Shown: positions 45,263 to 55,600, counted from the first letter of the stretch. The stretch: DNA of 64,000 nt from Plantactinospora endophytica (GCF_016862915.1 NZ_BONW01000050.1:1-64000); one strand, 5' to 3'. Notes: generated from the sequence alone by a model not told the origin. Translations and numbers: made by a program.

Positions 45263-47551
45263 TTACAGGGTCAGTGCCCAACTGTCGAGGTGGCCAGTGT
45301 CCCCCGTGGCCGCGTCCCGTACCCGCAGCCGCCAGGTGCCGGCCCGGGCCTCGCCGGAGAGATCCAGGGTGTATGTCTCGTCGATGTCCTGCGTGCTCCC
45401 GCCGGCCCGGTCGTGCAGCACGTAGACACTGCCGTCCGGCGCCACCAGGCTGACGACCAGATCACCGATCCAGGTGTGCACGATATGCACCTCGACCGTG
45501 CTGGTCGCCGAGGCGTTCCCGGCACAGCCGGCGATCGTGACCCCGCTCGTCACGGTCGACATGTCGGGGATCGTGACGTCCGTCGGGTTACTGCCGACGC
45601 AGCGAACCGGGGTGCCGCCACCGGCGAGGTTGAGCGTCCAGGAGTCGATGAAGCCGGTGTCCTGCGACGCCACGTCCTCTACCCGCAGCCGCCACGTGCC
45701 GTTGGCGGCCTCGCCGGCCAGGTTCACGGTGTACGTCTCATCGACATTGTCGGCCCCGCCCCCGGTCAGACCACGCAGCAGATAGCTGCTGCCGTCGGGT
45801 GCCAGCAGGGTGAGGATCAGGTCCTCGACCCAGGTGTGCACGATGTGCACCTCGACCGTGCTGGTCGCCGAGGCGTTCCCGGCACAGCCGGCGACGGTCA
45901 CCGCGCTCTCCACGATCGACTCGTCCTCGATCGTGACGTCGGTGGGGTTCGACTGGGAACATCCGGGTGGGCCGGTGACGGTCAGGGTGAACGTCGCGGT
46001 ACGCGCGGCGTAGCTGCCCGTGCCGGTGACGGTGACCGGGTAACTGCCCGGTGGCGTCGCGGCGCCGGTCTGGACCACGAGCGTGGCGGATCCGCCCGAC
46101 GTGATCGACGACGGGGTGAACGACGCGGTCGCGCCCGCCGGAAGACCGCTCGCGGCGAGCGTGACGGGCTGCCCGGAGCCGGCCGTGACCGTGGTGGCGA
46201 CCGTCGCGGTCACCGACCCGCCCGGCTCGGTGGCCCCGTCGGCCGGGGAGAGAGCGATGGCGAAGTCGTGGGCCGGCGGCGGCGCGTTCGGGACGTACAG
46301 CAGCACGTTAGGAGACCCGGCGCCGGGGCTGGTGACCACCCCGGTGGTGCCGTTGTTCACGAGGTGGTCGCGGATCTGCTGCGGGGTGAACGAGGGATTC
46401 TGCGCGAGGACGAGCGCGGCGGCGCCGGCGACGTGCGGGCTGGCCATCGACGTACCGTCCCAGCCATCGCTGGAGGTGTTGCTGTCCATGGTCGAGGAGG
46501 TGATGTTCACACCCGGCGCGAAGATGTCCACGCAGTTGCCGTAGTTGGAAAAGCTGGCGCGGGCGTCGTTTCCGCCGTAACTGCCCTCCGCGCCGCCCGT
46601 GGCGGCCACGGTGATGGCCTTGGGCTCGCTGGCCGGAGAGCTACCGCACGCGTTGATGTTGTCGTTGCCGGCGGCGACCGCGAACGTGACACCGTCGTCG
46701 ATCGCACGGGCGACCGCGAGGTTGATCGCGCTGTCCGCAGGTCCGCCGATGCTCATGTTCGCGACCGCCAGCTCACCCGGGTCGTGGTCGCCGGCGACCC
46801 AGTCGACACCGGCCATGACCTGCCCCCACGTGCCATCGCCCACGCAGTCGAGCACGCGTACGGCGACCAGGGTGACGCCCTTGGCGACCCCGTACGGGCC
46901 GCCACCCACCGTTCCGGCCACGTGTGTGCCGTGCCCGTGGCAGTCGTCGGCGGATCCGCCGTCGATGGCGTCGAAGCCCGAGACCGCCCGCCCGCCGAAC
47001 GCGGTGTGGGAGAACCTGATCCCGGTGTCGACGACGTACGCCCGCACCCCGCTGCCGATGACCGGGTAGGTGTAGCTGTTGTTCAACGGTAGCGATCGCT
47101 GGTCGATGCGGTCCAGTCCCCAGGACGGGGTGGGGCTCTGGGTGTCCCTGACCCGGACGCGATGGTTCTGCTCGACGAAGGCGACCGCCGGATCCGCCGC
47201 GATCCGCTTGGCCACCGCCGCGGGCGCGGTCAGCTCGAAGCCGCGCAGCGCGTGCCGGTACGTCCGCACGACCGTCCCGCCGCCGGAGCGGTCGGCGGTC
47301 TCCCGCGCCTGGCTGCGTACCGCGGTGGCGCTCACCCGCGCGTCCTTGAAGACGACCAGGTAGCTGTCCACGACCGCGGTCGGGCCGCCGGTGTGCCGGA
47401 TGACGCCGTCGGCCGGCCCGGCGGCGACGGCCGGTACGGCGGGTGCGAACAGCGCCGCCGCCAGCACGCCGGCCGCGCCGGTCAGCGCGCTAAGCAGTCT
47501 GCCGCGGCCAGGCGGCCGGGTCCGGCCGCCTTCCCCCGTTGGAGTTCCCAT
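45263..47551 (-). CDS. secreted S8 subtilase with two P-domains
   Basis: A 762-residue secreted protease. There is a signal peptide (to about 45) and an I9-like propeptide (SYLVVFKDARVSATAVRS), with the catalytic triad near D175 (AYVVDTGIRFSH), H207 (CHGHGTHVAG) and S368 (DGTSMASPHVAG). After an Ig-like linker come two tandem proprotein-convertase P-domains of about 115 residues, each with NPTDVTI, EVHIVHTW and GTWRLRV. AGAGGGG precedes the ATG. It lies 350 bp upstream of the RHS gene on the same strand; a second subtilase follows that gene. The P-domains probably aid folding or substrate binding. Confidence 0.93.
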   Translation of the reverse strand: MGTPTGEGGRTRPPGRGRLLSALTGAAGVLAAALFAPAVPAVAAGPADGVIRHTGGPTAVVDSYLVVFKDARVSATAVRSQARETADRSGGGTVVRTYRHALRGFELTAPAAVAKRIAADPAVAFVEQNHRVRVRDTQSPTPSWGLDRIDQRSLPLNNSYTYPVIGSGVRAYVVDTGIRFSHTAFGGRAVSGFDAIDGGSADDCHGHGTHVAGTVGGGPYGVAKGVTLVAVRVLDCVGDGTWGQVMAGVDWVAGDHDPGELAVANMSIGGPADSAINLAVARAIDDGVTFAVAAGNDNINACGSSPASEPKAITVAATGGAEGSYGGNDARASFSNYGNCVDIFAPGVNITSSTMDSNTSSDGWDGTSMASPHVAGAAALVLAQNPSFTPQQIRDHLVNNGTTGVVTSPGAGSPNVLLYVPNAPPPAHDFAIALSPADGATEPGGSVTATVATTVTAGSGQPVTLAASGLPAGATASFTPSSITSGGSATLVVQTGAATPPGSYPVTVTGTGSYAARTATFTLTVTGPPGCSQSNPTDVTIEDESIVESAVTVAGCAGNASATSTVEVHIVHTWVEDLILTLLAPDGSSYLLRGLTGGGADNVDETYTVNLAGEAANGTWRLRVEDVASQDTGFIDSWTLNLAGGGTPVRCVGSNPTDVTIPDMSTVTSGVTIAGCAGNASATSTVEVHIVHTWIGDLVVSLVAPDGSVYVLHDRAGGSTQDIDETYTLDLSGEARAGTWRLRVRDAATGDTGHLDSWALTL

Positions 47552-47838
47552 GCTTCCCCTCTCACATTCGGACGTCGGATACCGACGTCACCACCAGATA
47601 TCACCGCGATGTTCCGCGCCGCCCATATTTGATCGACGGACGCGCATAGCTAATTGCACTTATTGCCGCACACCCGCTGGATCCGATCTCCCGGCCACAG
47701 CCCGCCGAAACCCGGACAGTCATCGTCGAAGCAGAAACGCGAAATCGTCTTCCGACCCGAGGTGCTCTCCCGGAAAGCCCTTTCGCGCGACAGCTCGGGA
47801 ATGCGCGCATCCGCTTCGCTGCGGCGGAATCGGGCGTC

Positions 47839-48438
47839 ATGACTGGCGCCAATATCCTTGCTGCTGAGGGGGAGGCCCGCGAGGCGCCTTCGGCCTATGC
47901 GTCTACGTTAAAATGGGCAAAGACACCCAACCTTAGAGACCCCGTCCACCAGGAAATGGACCGTGCAGCCACTTGGATCAGGCAGACCTTCGGCTGCACC
48001 GTCGCACGGGAGGGGGCAAACTACTTCCAGTGCTGTCCGGTGGCGTTGGCTCACACCAGAGTTGGACTTTCAGTCGGCGGCTAAGCGCGCAAGCGCTGCT
48101 CGCTTTGCGGTGACGATCTGTCCGAGTTTCCACACCTCCCGGATGTTGCCTATCTCGTGCCGCGTGGAAACAGCGATCTTGTGTGGTGCCGGGTATGCCT
48201 CCGCGAGCAGAGTTGCGAGCACCTCAGCGATCAGACGTATCGAGCCGCCCTGGTTTCGACGATCGGCGAGATGACCCTTGAAGAGGTAAGTATGGTTGCA
48301 AAGCCAGCCCATCCGGACGCAAGGGGAGCCCGTTCGGTCGGAGCGCGAGATCGGCTACAAGAAAGGGAACACAACTCGATCATGAAAGACTCATTCCGTT
48401 CACTCTCGCAAGGCCCGCCGTCTCCTTGTCCCACCTGA
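47839..48438 (+). pseudogene. zinc-ribbon-type gene with one in-frame TAA
   Basis: One reading frame encodes a coherent protein of about 199 residues, interrupted only by TAA at 48082-48084 between ALAHTRVGLSVGG and ARKRCSLCGDDLSEFPHL. The second half has paired cysteines (CSLCGDD, VWCRVCLREQSCEHL) suggesting a zinc ribbon, then VSMVAKPAHPDARGARSV. The first half has LKWAKTPNLRDPVHQEMDRA. Family not recognised. The frame around the stop stays open on both sides, so the change is recent. No Shine-Dalgarno is evident at the ATG. Confidence 0.6.
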
Positions 48439-48863
48439 CCACCACCACCCGCCCCTCCGACCATGCCCATCGACCGTCACGATGGCACCGACACCAGCGC
48501 CGCGCCAAACAGACCCACTACCAGCGAAGACACCGAATCAACCAGCCGCGGCTGCAGCGGAGGCCTGCTCAGATATTGGCGTCCCAGCGGAAGCTTTGGA
48601 AAGGGCTCAGGGTCGTCCCGGACAGGGTGGAACCTGTCCGGCCTGCTTGTAGCGATGTCCCGGACGCTTGTCCGAAGGCCAACCGGGCAGGGGAACTCGC
48701 TCCCGCATCGTGGCCCTACGGGAGCAACAGGTACGTACTGCGGGTGGACGGTCAGGCGTGTGTGGGCATCAGGGGATCGGACGCCTCCGAGGGCACCGAG
48801 GCGGTGACGAGACGCTGCGTGGGCAAGGGCGGGCAGATCTTCATCATTGAAGCTGCGTCGTAA
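48426..48863 (+). pseudogene. chimeric ORF: IS701-like tail plus unknown
   Basis: The start reads SRWHRHQRRAKQTHYQRR, resembling the arginine-rich tail of the IS701 transposase at 28075-29430. It then continues into LRVVPDRVEPVRPACSDVPD and WPYGSNRYVLRVDGQACVG, an unknown segment with an orderly beta pattern and three or four cysteines. Probably a fusion of debris. Confidence in expression is low. Confidence 0.25.
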
Positions 48864-48963
48864 CGGTCCGCCTACAGCGCAAGAAAGATGGACGTGTCGG
48901 TGGTCCCGTCGCCGCCAACGGTTGGGGCTGAGAACCTACGATCGTGCTCAGCGACGCTTCACA

Positions 48964-49257
48964 CTCGGCCCTCTCCGGTGAGGTCGGCGGTGTACTCGAT
49001 CAAGTTCGTACCGGCGCGGGCCTGCCAGCCGTAGACGGTGACGCCATCGTCGGCGAGGACGTCGGTCGCCCAGCCGCACGCCTGGTCGGTCTGGGCGGCG
49101 GTTCGTGGTCGGCGACCGGCTTGTCGTCGGCCAGCACGATGCAGCAGGCGCCCAGCCGATGACCAGCGCCCGCTTCCGGCGGAATCCTTACCTCTGACCG
49201 CGCGGGGGTCGGGATCACGTACACAACGTAATCCTGCACTTCATCTCGTGAGGTCAC
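48964..49257 (-). pseudogene. decayed small hypothetical gene
   Basis: The first part (DYVVYVIPTPARSEVRIPPE, GACCIVLADDKPVADH) and, after a frameshift near 49100, QTDQACGWATDVLADDGV and GWQARAGTNLIEYTADLTG form one plausible protein of about 95 residues. No family recognised. The acidic second half resembles small immunity-like proteins. Confidence 0.35.
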
Positions 49258-49266
49258 CGGTCCGGC

Positions 49267-50463
49267 TTAGACCGGAGCGGCGCACGCCCAGTGGCGGAAG
49301 TCCCTGGTACGGCTCCACACGGTCCGGGCCGCCGCCACGTTCCAGTGCAGGTCCAGCGCGGCGCGCGAATCCGCGCCGAGCGCCAGCAGTTCCACGTCGG
49401 AGAACTGGAACAGCCCCCACCGGCGGGATCCGTTCGCAAAGCCCATGATCCAGTACGGATCCAGTCGTGCCAGGCAGGTGGCGAGCCGTACGGCGCCCGC
49501 GGGATCCTCCGGAAACGCCTCCCTCAGTGTCCACTCGACCTCGCTCCTCGGCCAGAAGGGGACCTTGAGCGAGTCGGCGTGCAGGGCCCGTTTCACCCGG
49601 TCGTCCACGATCGAGGTCGACGGCAGGCCGGCCATGACCTGGAACGCCATCACCCGGATCTTGGTATAGGGCCCGAACCAGCCATCGACCGGCAGGTCGA
49701 AGCCGTGCGCCCGCAACCGCTCCTGCAGGACCTGCACGCAGCTGCTGTTCGCCCCCATCACCATGGTCGCCGGGCAGTCGCTCCACAGCACCAACGGCGT
49801 GCCGGCCTCCGTACGCCGGGCATCAGCGGAGGGCCCGACCACGACGACCAGAACGGCGGCCAGGGCAGCGACCACGACTCCCGCCACGACGATCACGACC
49901 CGACGGGTACGACCGAGCCGCCCCGCCCTCCGGCGAAGCCCGGCAAACAGGCCCGGCACTCCCAGCAGCACCCCCGACTCGCCCGACACCCCCGACAGCC
50001 CAGATTCGCGTCCCAGCCCTGACTCGACTGGTGTTGTCGATTGGACGTCGACGGTCGCGGTATCTGTGGTCTGATCCGCCGTCCGGCCGGCGTGGAGCGG
50101 GATGTCAGCAAATGTCGGACCCGTCGCAGCCGTCTCCGGTGGATCGGCCCGGCCCGCCGCGATCCGCTGCCGGACCGTCAGCCAACGCTCGACCTCCGGC
50201 GAATCGCGACCGCAGGCGGTCAACAGCGCGACGACCAGATCCTCACGGGGCAGGGTGGGCCGACCGAGCATGGTGGCCAGCGTGCTCCGGGGCAACCAGT
50301 GCCCGGCCCCGACGCAGCGGCGCTCGATTTCCCGATAGGTCAGACCGGAGCGCTCCCGCACCTGTCGCAGCAGTGCGACGTAGTCGCCGGCCGTGGCCGC
50401 CGTGGCAACGTCGGTCCGGTCGGCGTCTCCGCGCGGTACACGTTTCGGCTGAGGCAGCGGCAC
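49267..50463 (-). CDS. membrane protein: HTH, TM, peptidoglycan-binding, lysozyme-like end
   Basis: A 398-residue protein; GTG 50463 follows AAGGGGGA. The N-terminal domain is HTH-like (YVALLRQVRERSGLTYREIE, LPRSTLATMLGRPTLPREDL), residues about 28-100. A long Ser/Gly/Pro linker leads to one transmembrane helix (VVIVVAGVVVAALAAVLVV, about 190-211). Outside are a PG_binding_1 domain (SCVQVLQERLRAHGFDLPVD to about 296) and a C-terminal segment (LDPYWIMGFANGSRRWGLFQ) resembling a transglycosylase/lysozyme fold; I do not see a certain catalytic glutamate. It could couple cell-wall state to a cytosolic partner. Confidence 0.75.
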   Translation of the reverse strand: MPLPQPKRVPRGDADRTDVATAATAGDYVALLRQVRERSGLTYREIERRCVGAGHWLPRSTLATMLGRPTLPREDLVVALLTACGRDSPEVERWLTVRQRIAAGRADPPETAATGPTFADIPLHAGRTADQTTDTATVDVQSTTPVESGLGRESGLSGVSGESGVLLGVPGLFAGLRRRAGRLGRTRRVVIVVAGVVVAALAAVLVVVVGPSADARRTEAGTPLVLWSDCPATMVMGANSSCVQVLQERLRAHGFDLPVDGWFGPYTKIRVMAFQVMAGLPSTSIVDDRVKRALHADSLKVPFWPRSEVEWTLREAFPEDPAGAVRLATCLARLDPYWIMGFANGSRRWGLFQFSDVELLALGADSRAALDLHWNVAAARTVWSRTRDFRHWACAAPV

Positions 50464-50626
50464 ACGTTCCCCCTTGAGGCACTCGTCACCGTCACACACC
50501 TTGCCGCACCAGTACACGTCGATATCGGACGCTGGCGCAAGCCGCGTCGCCGGCCCTCGGGCCGCCCGGGACAGCCATCCGGCAAGGCCGTGTGAGCGGC
50601 ACAGGGCTCGTGTGATGCCTACGCGG

Positions 50627-50815
50627 TCGGGGCGGGATCGTCTGCTCCATGATTTGCGCCGCACGGTGCTCCGCCTCGGGCAGTACGTCCACATAGAAGT
50701 CGTTCGTGGTGCGGTGCTGGGCGTGCCGTAGCCGCTTCTGCATGACGTGCTGGGGAACGCCGTGTTCGGCGCCTACCGTCGCGTTGGAGGCCCGGCCGTC
50801 GTGCAGGACGATGAA
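50627..50815 (-). pseudogene. tyrosine recombinase C-terminal fragment
   Basis: About 63 residues resemble the end of a phage-type integrase: LHDGRASNATVGAEHGVPQ, then HVMQKRLRHAQHRTTNDFY and VDVLPEAEHRAAQIMEQ. The expected HDLRHT arginine region is altered and the catalytic core is absent. A remnant of an integrated element. Confidence 0.5.
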
Positions 50816-50894
50816 GGGCCGAGGACGGCATCGCCGACGAGGTCGCCGTGGCCGCCCCAGGCTCGCCCGATGACGGGGCGCCACGCCTGGACGT

Positions 50895-51040
50895 TGGTGG
50901 CGGCGCAACGTCGTGGAACGCTGCTTCAACCGACTCAAGCAATGGGGCGACCTGGCCACCCGCTACGCCAAACCGGCATCCCTGTATCGGGCCGGCCTCG
51001 TACTCATCGCCACCATCATCTGGCTCATGACCGCTCGGAT
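50895..51040 (+). pseudogene. IS5-family transposase C-terminal fragment
   Basis: Reads RNVVERCFNRLKQWGDLATR then YAKPASLYRAGLVLIATIIW, the conserved end of IS5-type transposases with the catalytic glutamate in VVERCF. Its end overlaps the 3' end of the minus-strand gene at 51025. Confidence 0.75.
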
Positions 51041-51342
51041 GCGTCATCCAGGGTCACAAGCCCGTTCAGCTCACCGATGACCCGCAGGTCTAGATCCCAA
51101 CGTCGCGCGAGATCGGTGATCACCGCGTACTCCTCACCTGTCAGCCGGACCCGGTAGTCGAGGGCGTTGACGCAGAGCGTCTCCAGCCCGAGTTGCTCCT
51201 CGCCCGCCATCACATCCACCAGCGAGTCCGCAAGCCGTGGATCGAGAGGTGCACCCATCTCGGCCTCAGCCTGCACATCCGCCCGTCCCGACAGCGCCTC
51301 GACCAGACGCTCAAAACGCCGGCGGTCCTCGGTCCAGTACAC
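51025..51342 (-). CDS. possible MafI-like immunity protein
   Basis: A 105-residue acidic helical protein from GTG 51342. The core (EQLGLETLCVNALDYRVRLT, GEEYAVITDLARRWDLDLRV) has the pattern of MafI-type immunity proteins: a helix, a short acidic turn, then an LTxEEY helix. That assignment is by eye. It is an orphan, beside integrase and IS5 debris, and its last residues overlap the IS5 fragment, so the C-terminus may have been changed by the insertion. Confidence 0.45.
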   Translation of the reverse strand: MYWTEDRRRFERLVEALSGRADVQAEAEMGAPLDPRLADSLVDVMAGEEQLGLETLCVNALDYRVRLTGEEYAVITDLARRWDLDLRVIGELNGLVTLDDASERS

Positions 51343-51600
51343 GATCGAAGCATGTCATGACCAGGACCGACGATTCATGATCGACAGGACACGCCCTAGG
51401 CGCCCAGCCCACCTCGGCACGCCGCCCCTTCAAATGGGCGAAGCGGCGCGGTGTTCGCCCGGCTATCCGAGCGGGTCATCACGCCAAAGCCCGCAGTCAT
51501 CCGGTATCTCCCGAACCCGGTGCTTCGCTGGTTACATGACTGTCACAGCAGGGTCGCGGCACGCGACCACAACCTGCCCCCGCACCCCCGGGAGGTACCC

Positions 51601-52242
51601 ATGCGACGCCGCATCCGGCTCGTCCTCGCCACGACCGTCGCCACCGCCGCGGTCGCCACGACCACCCTCGTCGCCGCACCCGCCGGCGCCACCCCGCCCG
51701 GCATCCCATCGAAGGCCACCGCCCAGTCGAACCTGAACGCGTTAACCGTCGCCGCCGAGTCCGGCAGCGGCTACAACCGAGACCTGTTCCCGCACTGGAT
51801 CACGATCAGCGGCGCCTGCAACACCCGCGAGACGGTGCTGCGGCGCGACGGCAGCGGAGTCGGCGTGGACAGTTCCTGCTACCCGACCTCGGGAAGCTGG
51901 TACAGCCCGTACGACGGGGCGACCTGGACCAACCCGGCCGACGTCGACATCGACCACATCGTGCCCCTCGCCGAAGCCTGGCGGTCCGGGGCGAACTCGT
52001 GGACGACGAGCCGTCGCCAGTCGTTCGCCAACGACCTGAACGGCCCGCAACTGATCGCCGTCACCGACAACGTCAACCAGAGCAAGGGTGACCAGGACCC
52101 GTCCACCTGGCAGCCGTCCCGGACCGCCTACCGCTGCACGTACGCCAAGATGTGGATCCGCACCAAGTACAACTGGAGCCTGCGATTGCAGTCGGCGGAG
52201 AAGTCGGCGTTGCAGACCATGCTCAACACCTGCACCTCCTGA
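51601..52242 (+). CDS. secreted HNH/DUF1524-type nuclease
   Basis: A 213-residue exported nuclease. The ATG at 51601 follows GGGAGGT and gives a signal peptide (MRRRIRLVLATTVATAAVAT, cleavage near AGA). The GmrSD C-terminal/HNH core has DVDIDHIVPLAEAW (metal/general base D118-H119), NDLNGPQLIAVTDNVNQSKG and QDPSTWQPSRTAYRCTYAKM. A DHIVPL block with a late NQSKGD block is typical of secreted actinobacterial DUF1524 nucleases. Likely cleaves extracellular DNA for nutrition or competition. A hairpin terminator follows. Confidence 0.9.
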   Translation: MRRRIRLVLATTVATAAVATTTLVAAPAGATPPGIPSKATAQSNLNALTVAAESGSGYNRDLFPHWITISGACNTRETVLRRDGSGVGVDSSCYPTSGSWYSPYDGATWTNPADVDIDHIVPLAEAWRSGANSWTTSRRQSFANDLNGPQLIAVTDNVNQSKGDQDPSTWQPSRTAYRCTYAKMWIRTKYNWSLRLQSAEKSALQTMLNTCTS

Positions 52243-52252
52243 CGGTTGCAGC

Positions 52253-52277
52253 GGCCCGGCCCGGGGTGTGCCGGGCC
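52253..52277 (+). terminator. hairpin after the nuclease gene
   Basis: GGCCCGGC and GCCGGGCC (8-bp arms, 9-base loop) begin 11 bp after the nuclease stop codon. No T-tract follows, as is usual for actinobacterial terminators. Confidence 0.5.
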
Positions 52278-52538
52278 TATCGGCTTGGGGCGGACGGTGG
52301 CGGAGTTCGGCACTCGCTCGCGTTGCGCTTCGCCGCGTCGGTGCACCTCGTGGCAGTCCGGCCGCTGCCCAGACATCGGGCCTGCTTGATCGGCCCGCCG
52401 CGCGGTTGTCGGTGCGGTGGTGTGTCAGGTGCGAGACGAGGCTGACGATGCTGTGGATCTCGTCGGTCGCGGTGCGTGCCGGCCAGCGGGTGGCTGATGT
52501 TGCCCTGCCCGGTTTGTGGTCACCAGTTGTGATGTCAC

Positions 52539-52566
52539 TTTACAGATGATCTTCAGGGTCTATAGA
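52539..52566 (+). promoter_or_regulatory. sigma-70-like promoter of the VCBS/LamG gene
   Basis: TTTACA (52539-52544) and TATAGA (52561-52566), 16 bp apart, are unusually close to consensus for this GC-rich DNA. They lie 36 bp upstream of the start at 52602. Confidence 0.55.
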
Positions 52567-52601
52567 GTCTGCGCGCTGTTACATCTTGACCACGGGGGGT
52601 T

Positions 52602-55600
52602 GTGGTGGGTGCTGGTCGTGTGTCGACGCTGCCGCGTCGTTGGTGGGCGCGTAAGAGGCAGCGTTGGGTGGCGGCCGGTGTCGCGTTGACGCTTGCGATT
52701 GGAGCCGCGCCGGCATTGGCTGAACGGCCTGTGGCGGCGCAGGTGGGATGCGTGGCCGAGGTTGCGTCGGAGGCGCAAGCGGTCGCGGCTGCTGGGGCGT
52801 GTGATGGGCCGGTAGTAGTGGGCTCGTCGTGGTCGGAGTTCGCGCGGGTGGTGGCCCAGCCGGATGGTGGCTTGACCTTCGAGTCCGGGGTGGTGCCGTT
52901 GTGGGCGCGGCGGGCGGATGGTAGTTGGGCGGATGTCGACCTGCGTCTGTCTGCGGGGGGCGATGGCCGGCTGCGGCCGGCGGTCTCGGTCGCGGACGTG
53001 ACATTCTCCAATGGCGGTACGGGTCCGCTGGTGTCGCTGACCCGGGAGGGGCGGACGTTCACTGTCGGGTGGGCGGCGGGGCTGCCGGTGCCGTCGGTGT
53101 CGGGTGACACCGCCACCTACGCGGAGGTGCTGCCGGGCGTCGATTTGACGGTGCAGGCGACCCGGACCGGGTTCTCGCACCTGTTGGTGGTCAAGACGGT
53201 GCAGGCGGCGGCGAATCCCGCGGTCCGGCAGATCCACTTCGACCTCGGCGGTAGCGCCCGAGCTGTCGGTCTGCCGAGTGGGGCGCTGCGGGCCCAACAA
53301 GACGCTCAGGTGGTGGCGTCGGCGGAGCCGGCGGTGATGTGGAACTCGGCCGACCAGACTCCTGCGGCGGGCCGGGCCGCGGGGGTGGCGGGGGAGTCGA
53401 CGGCTGATGGGCCGGCCGCTGGGGCGGAGACGGCGCCGGTGCGGACGGCGGTGACCGCCGAGGGTGACCTGGTGTTGACACCGGACGTGGAGATGTTGAC
53501 CGGTGCGCCGGAGGAGTTTCCGGTGTTCATCGACCCGGCATGGTCGGTGCGGCAGAGCCGGTGGGCGTACGCGACCGACGACAACTGCTCGAACGCCGAC
53601 TACACCGTGGCGCGGATGGGCTACAGCCCAGAGGGTCCCTGTATCGGGAGTGTTTTCCGGTCATTCTTCCAGTTCCCGACGACCAGCAGTGGAGTGTCAC
53701 TGGCGGGAAAGCACATCGCAGACGCGTACGTGCAGATGAAGCTGACGCACTCGTACTCGTGCGGTGACACCTGGGCGTACATGTATCAGACGCCGGTGAT
53801 CGATCACGCGATGAAGGCGACGTGGTCGAAGATGTCGTTGGGCACCTTGCTGGACGGTACGGCCGGGCACGCAAACGAGGAGGGCGGGTGCGGCGCCCTC
53901 CAACCCGACATGATCATGAACTTTGACTCGTCGGTGGTGACGACCAAGGTCCAGGCGGTGGCGGACCACTGGGCGACGTCGTGGACGGTGGGGTTCTCCG
54001 CGCGGGACAGCGAGGGCGCGAACGAGGGAACGTTGGATCGGTGGAAGAAGTTCGTGCCGGCGGACGCCAAGCTGGTTGTCGAGTACGACTCGAAGCCGGG
54101 TAAGCCGACGGGCCTGCAGGTGGCGGGTGTGGCGTGCCCGCCGTCGAGCGGCGTCGGGATCGGCACCCTGACCCCGACGTTCTCGGCTGTCTACCCGGAT
54201 GCCGACAACACCCAGTCGTTGACGGGAACGTATGAGTGGGTTGAGGTGCCGGCCGGTGGTATCGGCCTGGTCACGGACACGTTCCCGGTGCGGCTGCCGC
54301 GGCCGCCGACGGCGTCAGCGGCGGCGAACGAGCGTGCCACCACGGTCTCGGTGACCGGGTTGGCGGAGGGAAAGACGTACGCGTTCCGGGTGACGTCGGT
54401 GGATCCGTACGCGCAGTGGAGCGGCTGGTCGGTATGGTGCCAGTTCACCGTCGACAACCACGGCCCACCTGCGCCGGTGATCAACCCGCCGGCGCAGGCG
54501 GGTGGCCCGGGCAGCCCGGTCACCTTCCAGGTCAGCGTCAGTGATGCCGATGTGACGAAGTTCCGGTACTCGTGGACCGGTGACCCAGCCGCGACCGCAC
54601 GGGTCCGCGTGCACCCGGGCACCGGAACGGGCGGGTTGACGGAGACGTGGTCGGAGCCGGCGGTCGGCTGGCAGGTCGACGGCAGCACCGTGTTCAGCCC
54701 GGGTGACCTGTCCGGTGATGGCAAGCCGGACGTGGTGTTCCGCCGCGCCACCGACCGCAGCCTCCAACTGGTGACCGGCAACGGCGCGGGCGGATTCACC
54801 GCCGCGCCCCAGACGCTCGACTCCGGAAACTGGTCGACGGCCCAGTACCTGTTCTCCCCGGGCGACTTCTCCGGCGACGGGCGGCCCGACCTGCTCTACC
54901 GCAATGCCGGCGACCTGCACCTGTACATGCGTCGCGGCACCGCTACCGGCGGCCTGGAGAGCACCGCGGTGCAGGTCGGCGTCGGCTGGTCCGCCGCGAA
55001 CTGGATCTTCTCCCCGGGCGACTTCACCGGTGACGGAAAGCCGGACGTGCTGTACCGCAGCTCGGCCAACTCGGCCCTCTACATGGTGCGGGGTAACGGC
55101 ACGGGTGGCTGGGCTACCGGCAGGTCGGAGCCGATCGGGAACAGTTGGGGCGCGCTGGAACTGCTGGCTGGGCAGGGGGACTTCTCCGGGGATGGCAAGC
55201 CCGACCTGCTGTACCGGCACAGGAGCGACAACAGCCTGAGGATGACCCGTGGCAACGGCACGGGCGGCTGGGCCACCGGTATGTCGGAGCTGATCGCCCC
55301 GGGATGGGGTGACGTGTCTGGGCTCGTCACCCCGGGGGACTTCACCGGTGACGGCAAGCGGGACGTCCTGGCGGTGCTCCCGACCGCCAACTTCGGCGAG
55401 GTCACCGCGTCCGGTACGCCGGTGAAGACCGCTCAGATCACGGTGATGGTGCCCGGCTATGGGCAGAACACGTTGTGGGTCCGGGCCACCGACTCGACGG
55501 GGAATCTCGGCCACCTCGCGTCCAGAACCCTCCAACTGGTGGGCCCGCGGTCGCCGACGGCGTCGTGGGGCCTGGAGACCAATCCGGGACGTACCCGGAC

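Noticed and set aside
45290-47092. 600-codon plus-strand frame opposite the P-domain subtilase
   Set aside because: Shadow of the protease; no domain, no signal peptide, arginine/glycine/aspartate-rich composition.
48082-48084. Programmed readthrough or selenocysteine at the internal stop
   Set aside because: The stop is TAA, not TGA, and I see no stem-loop element; nonsense mutation is simpler.
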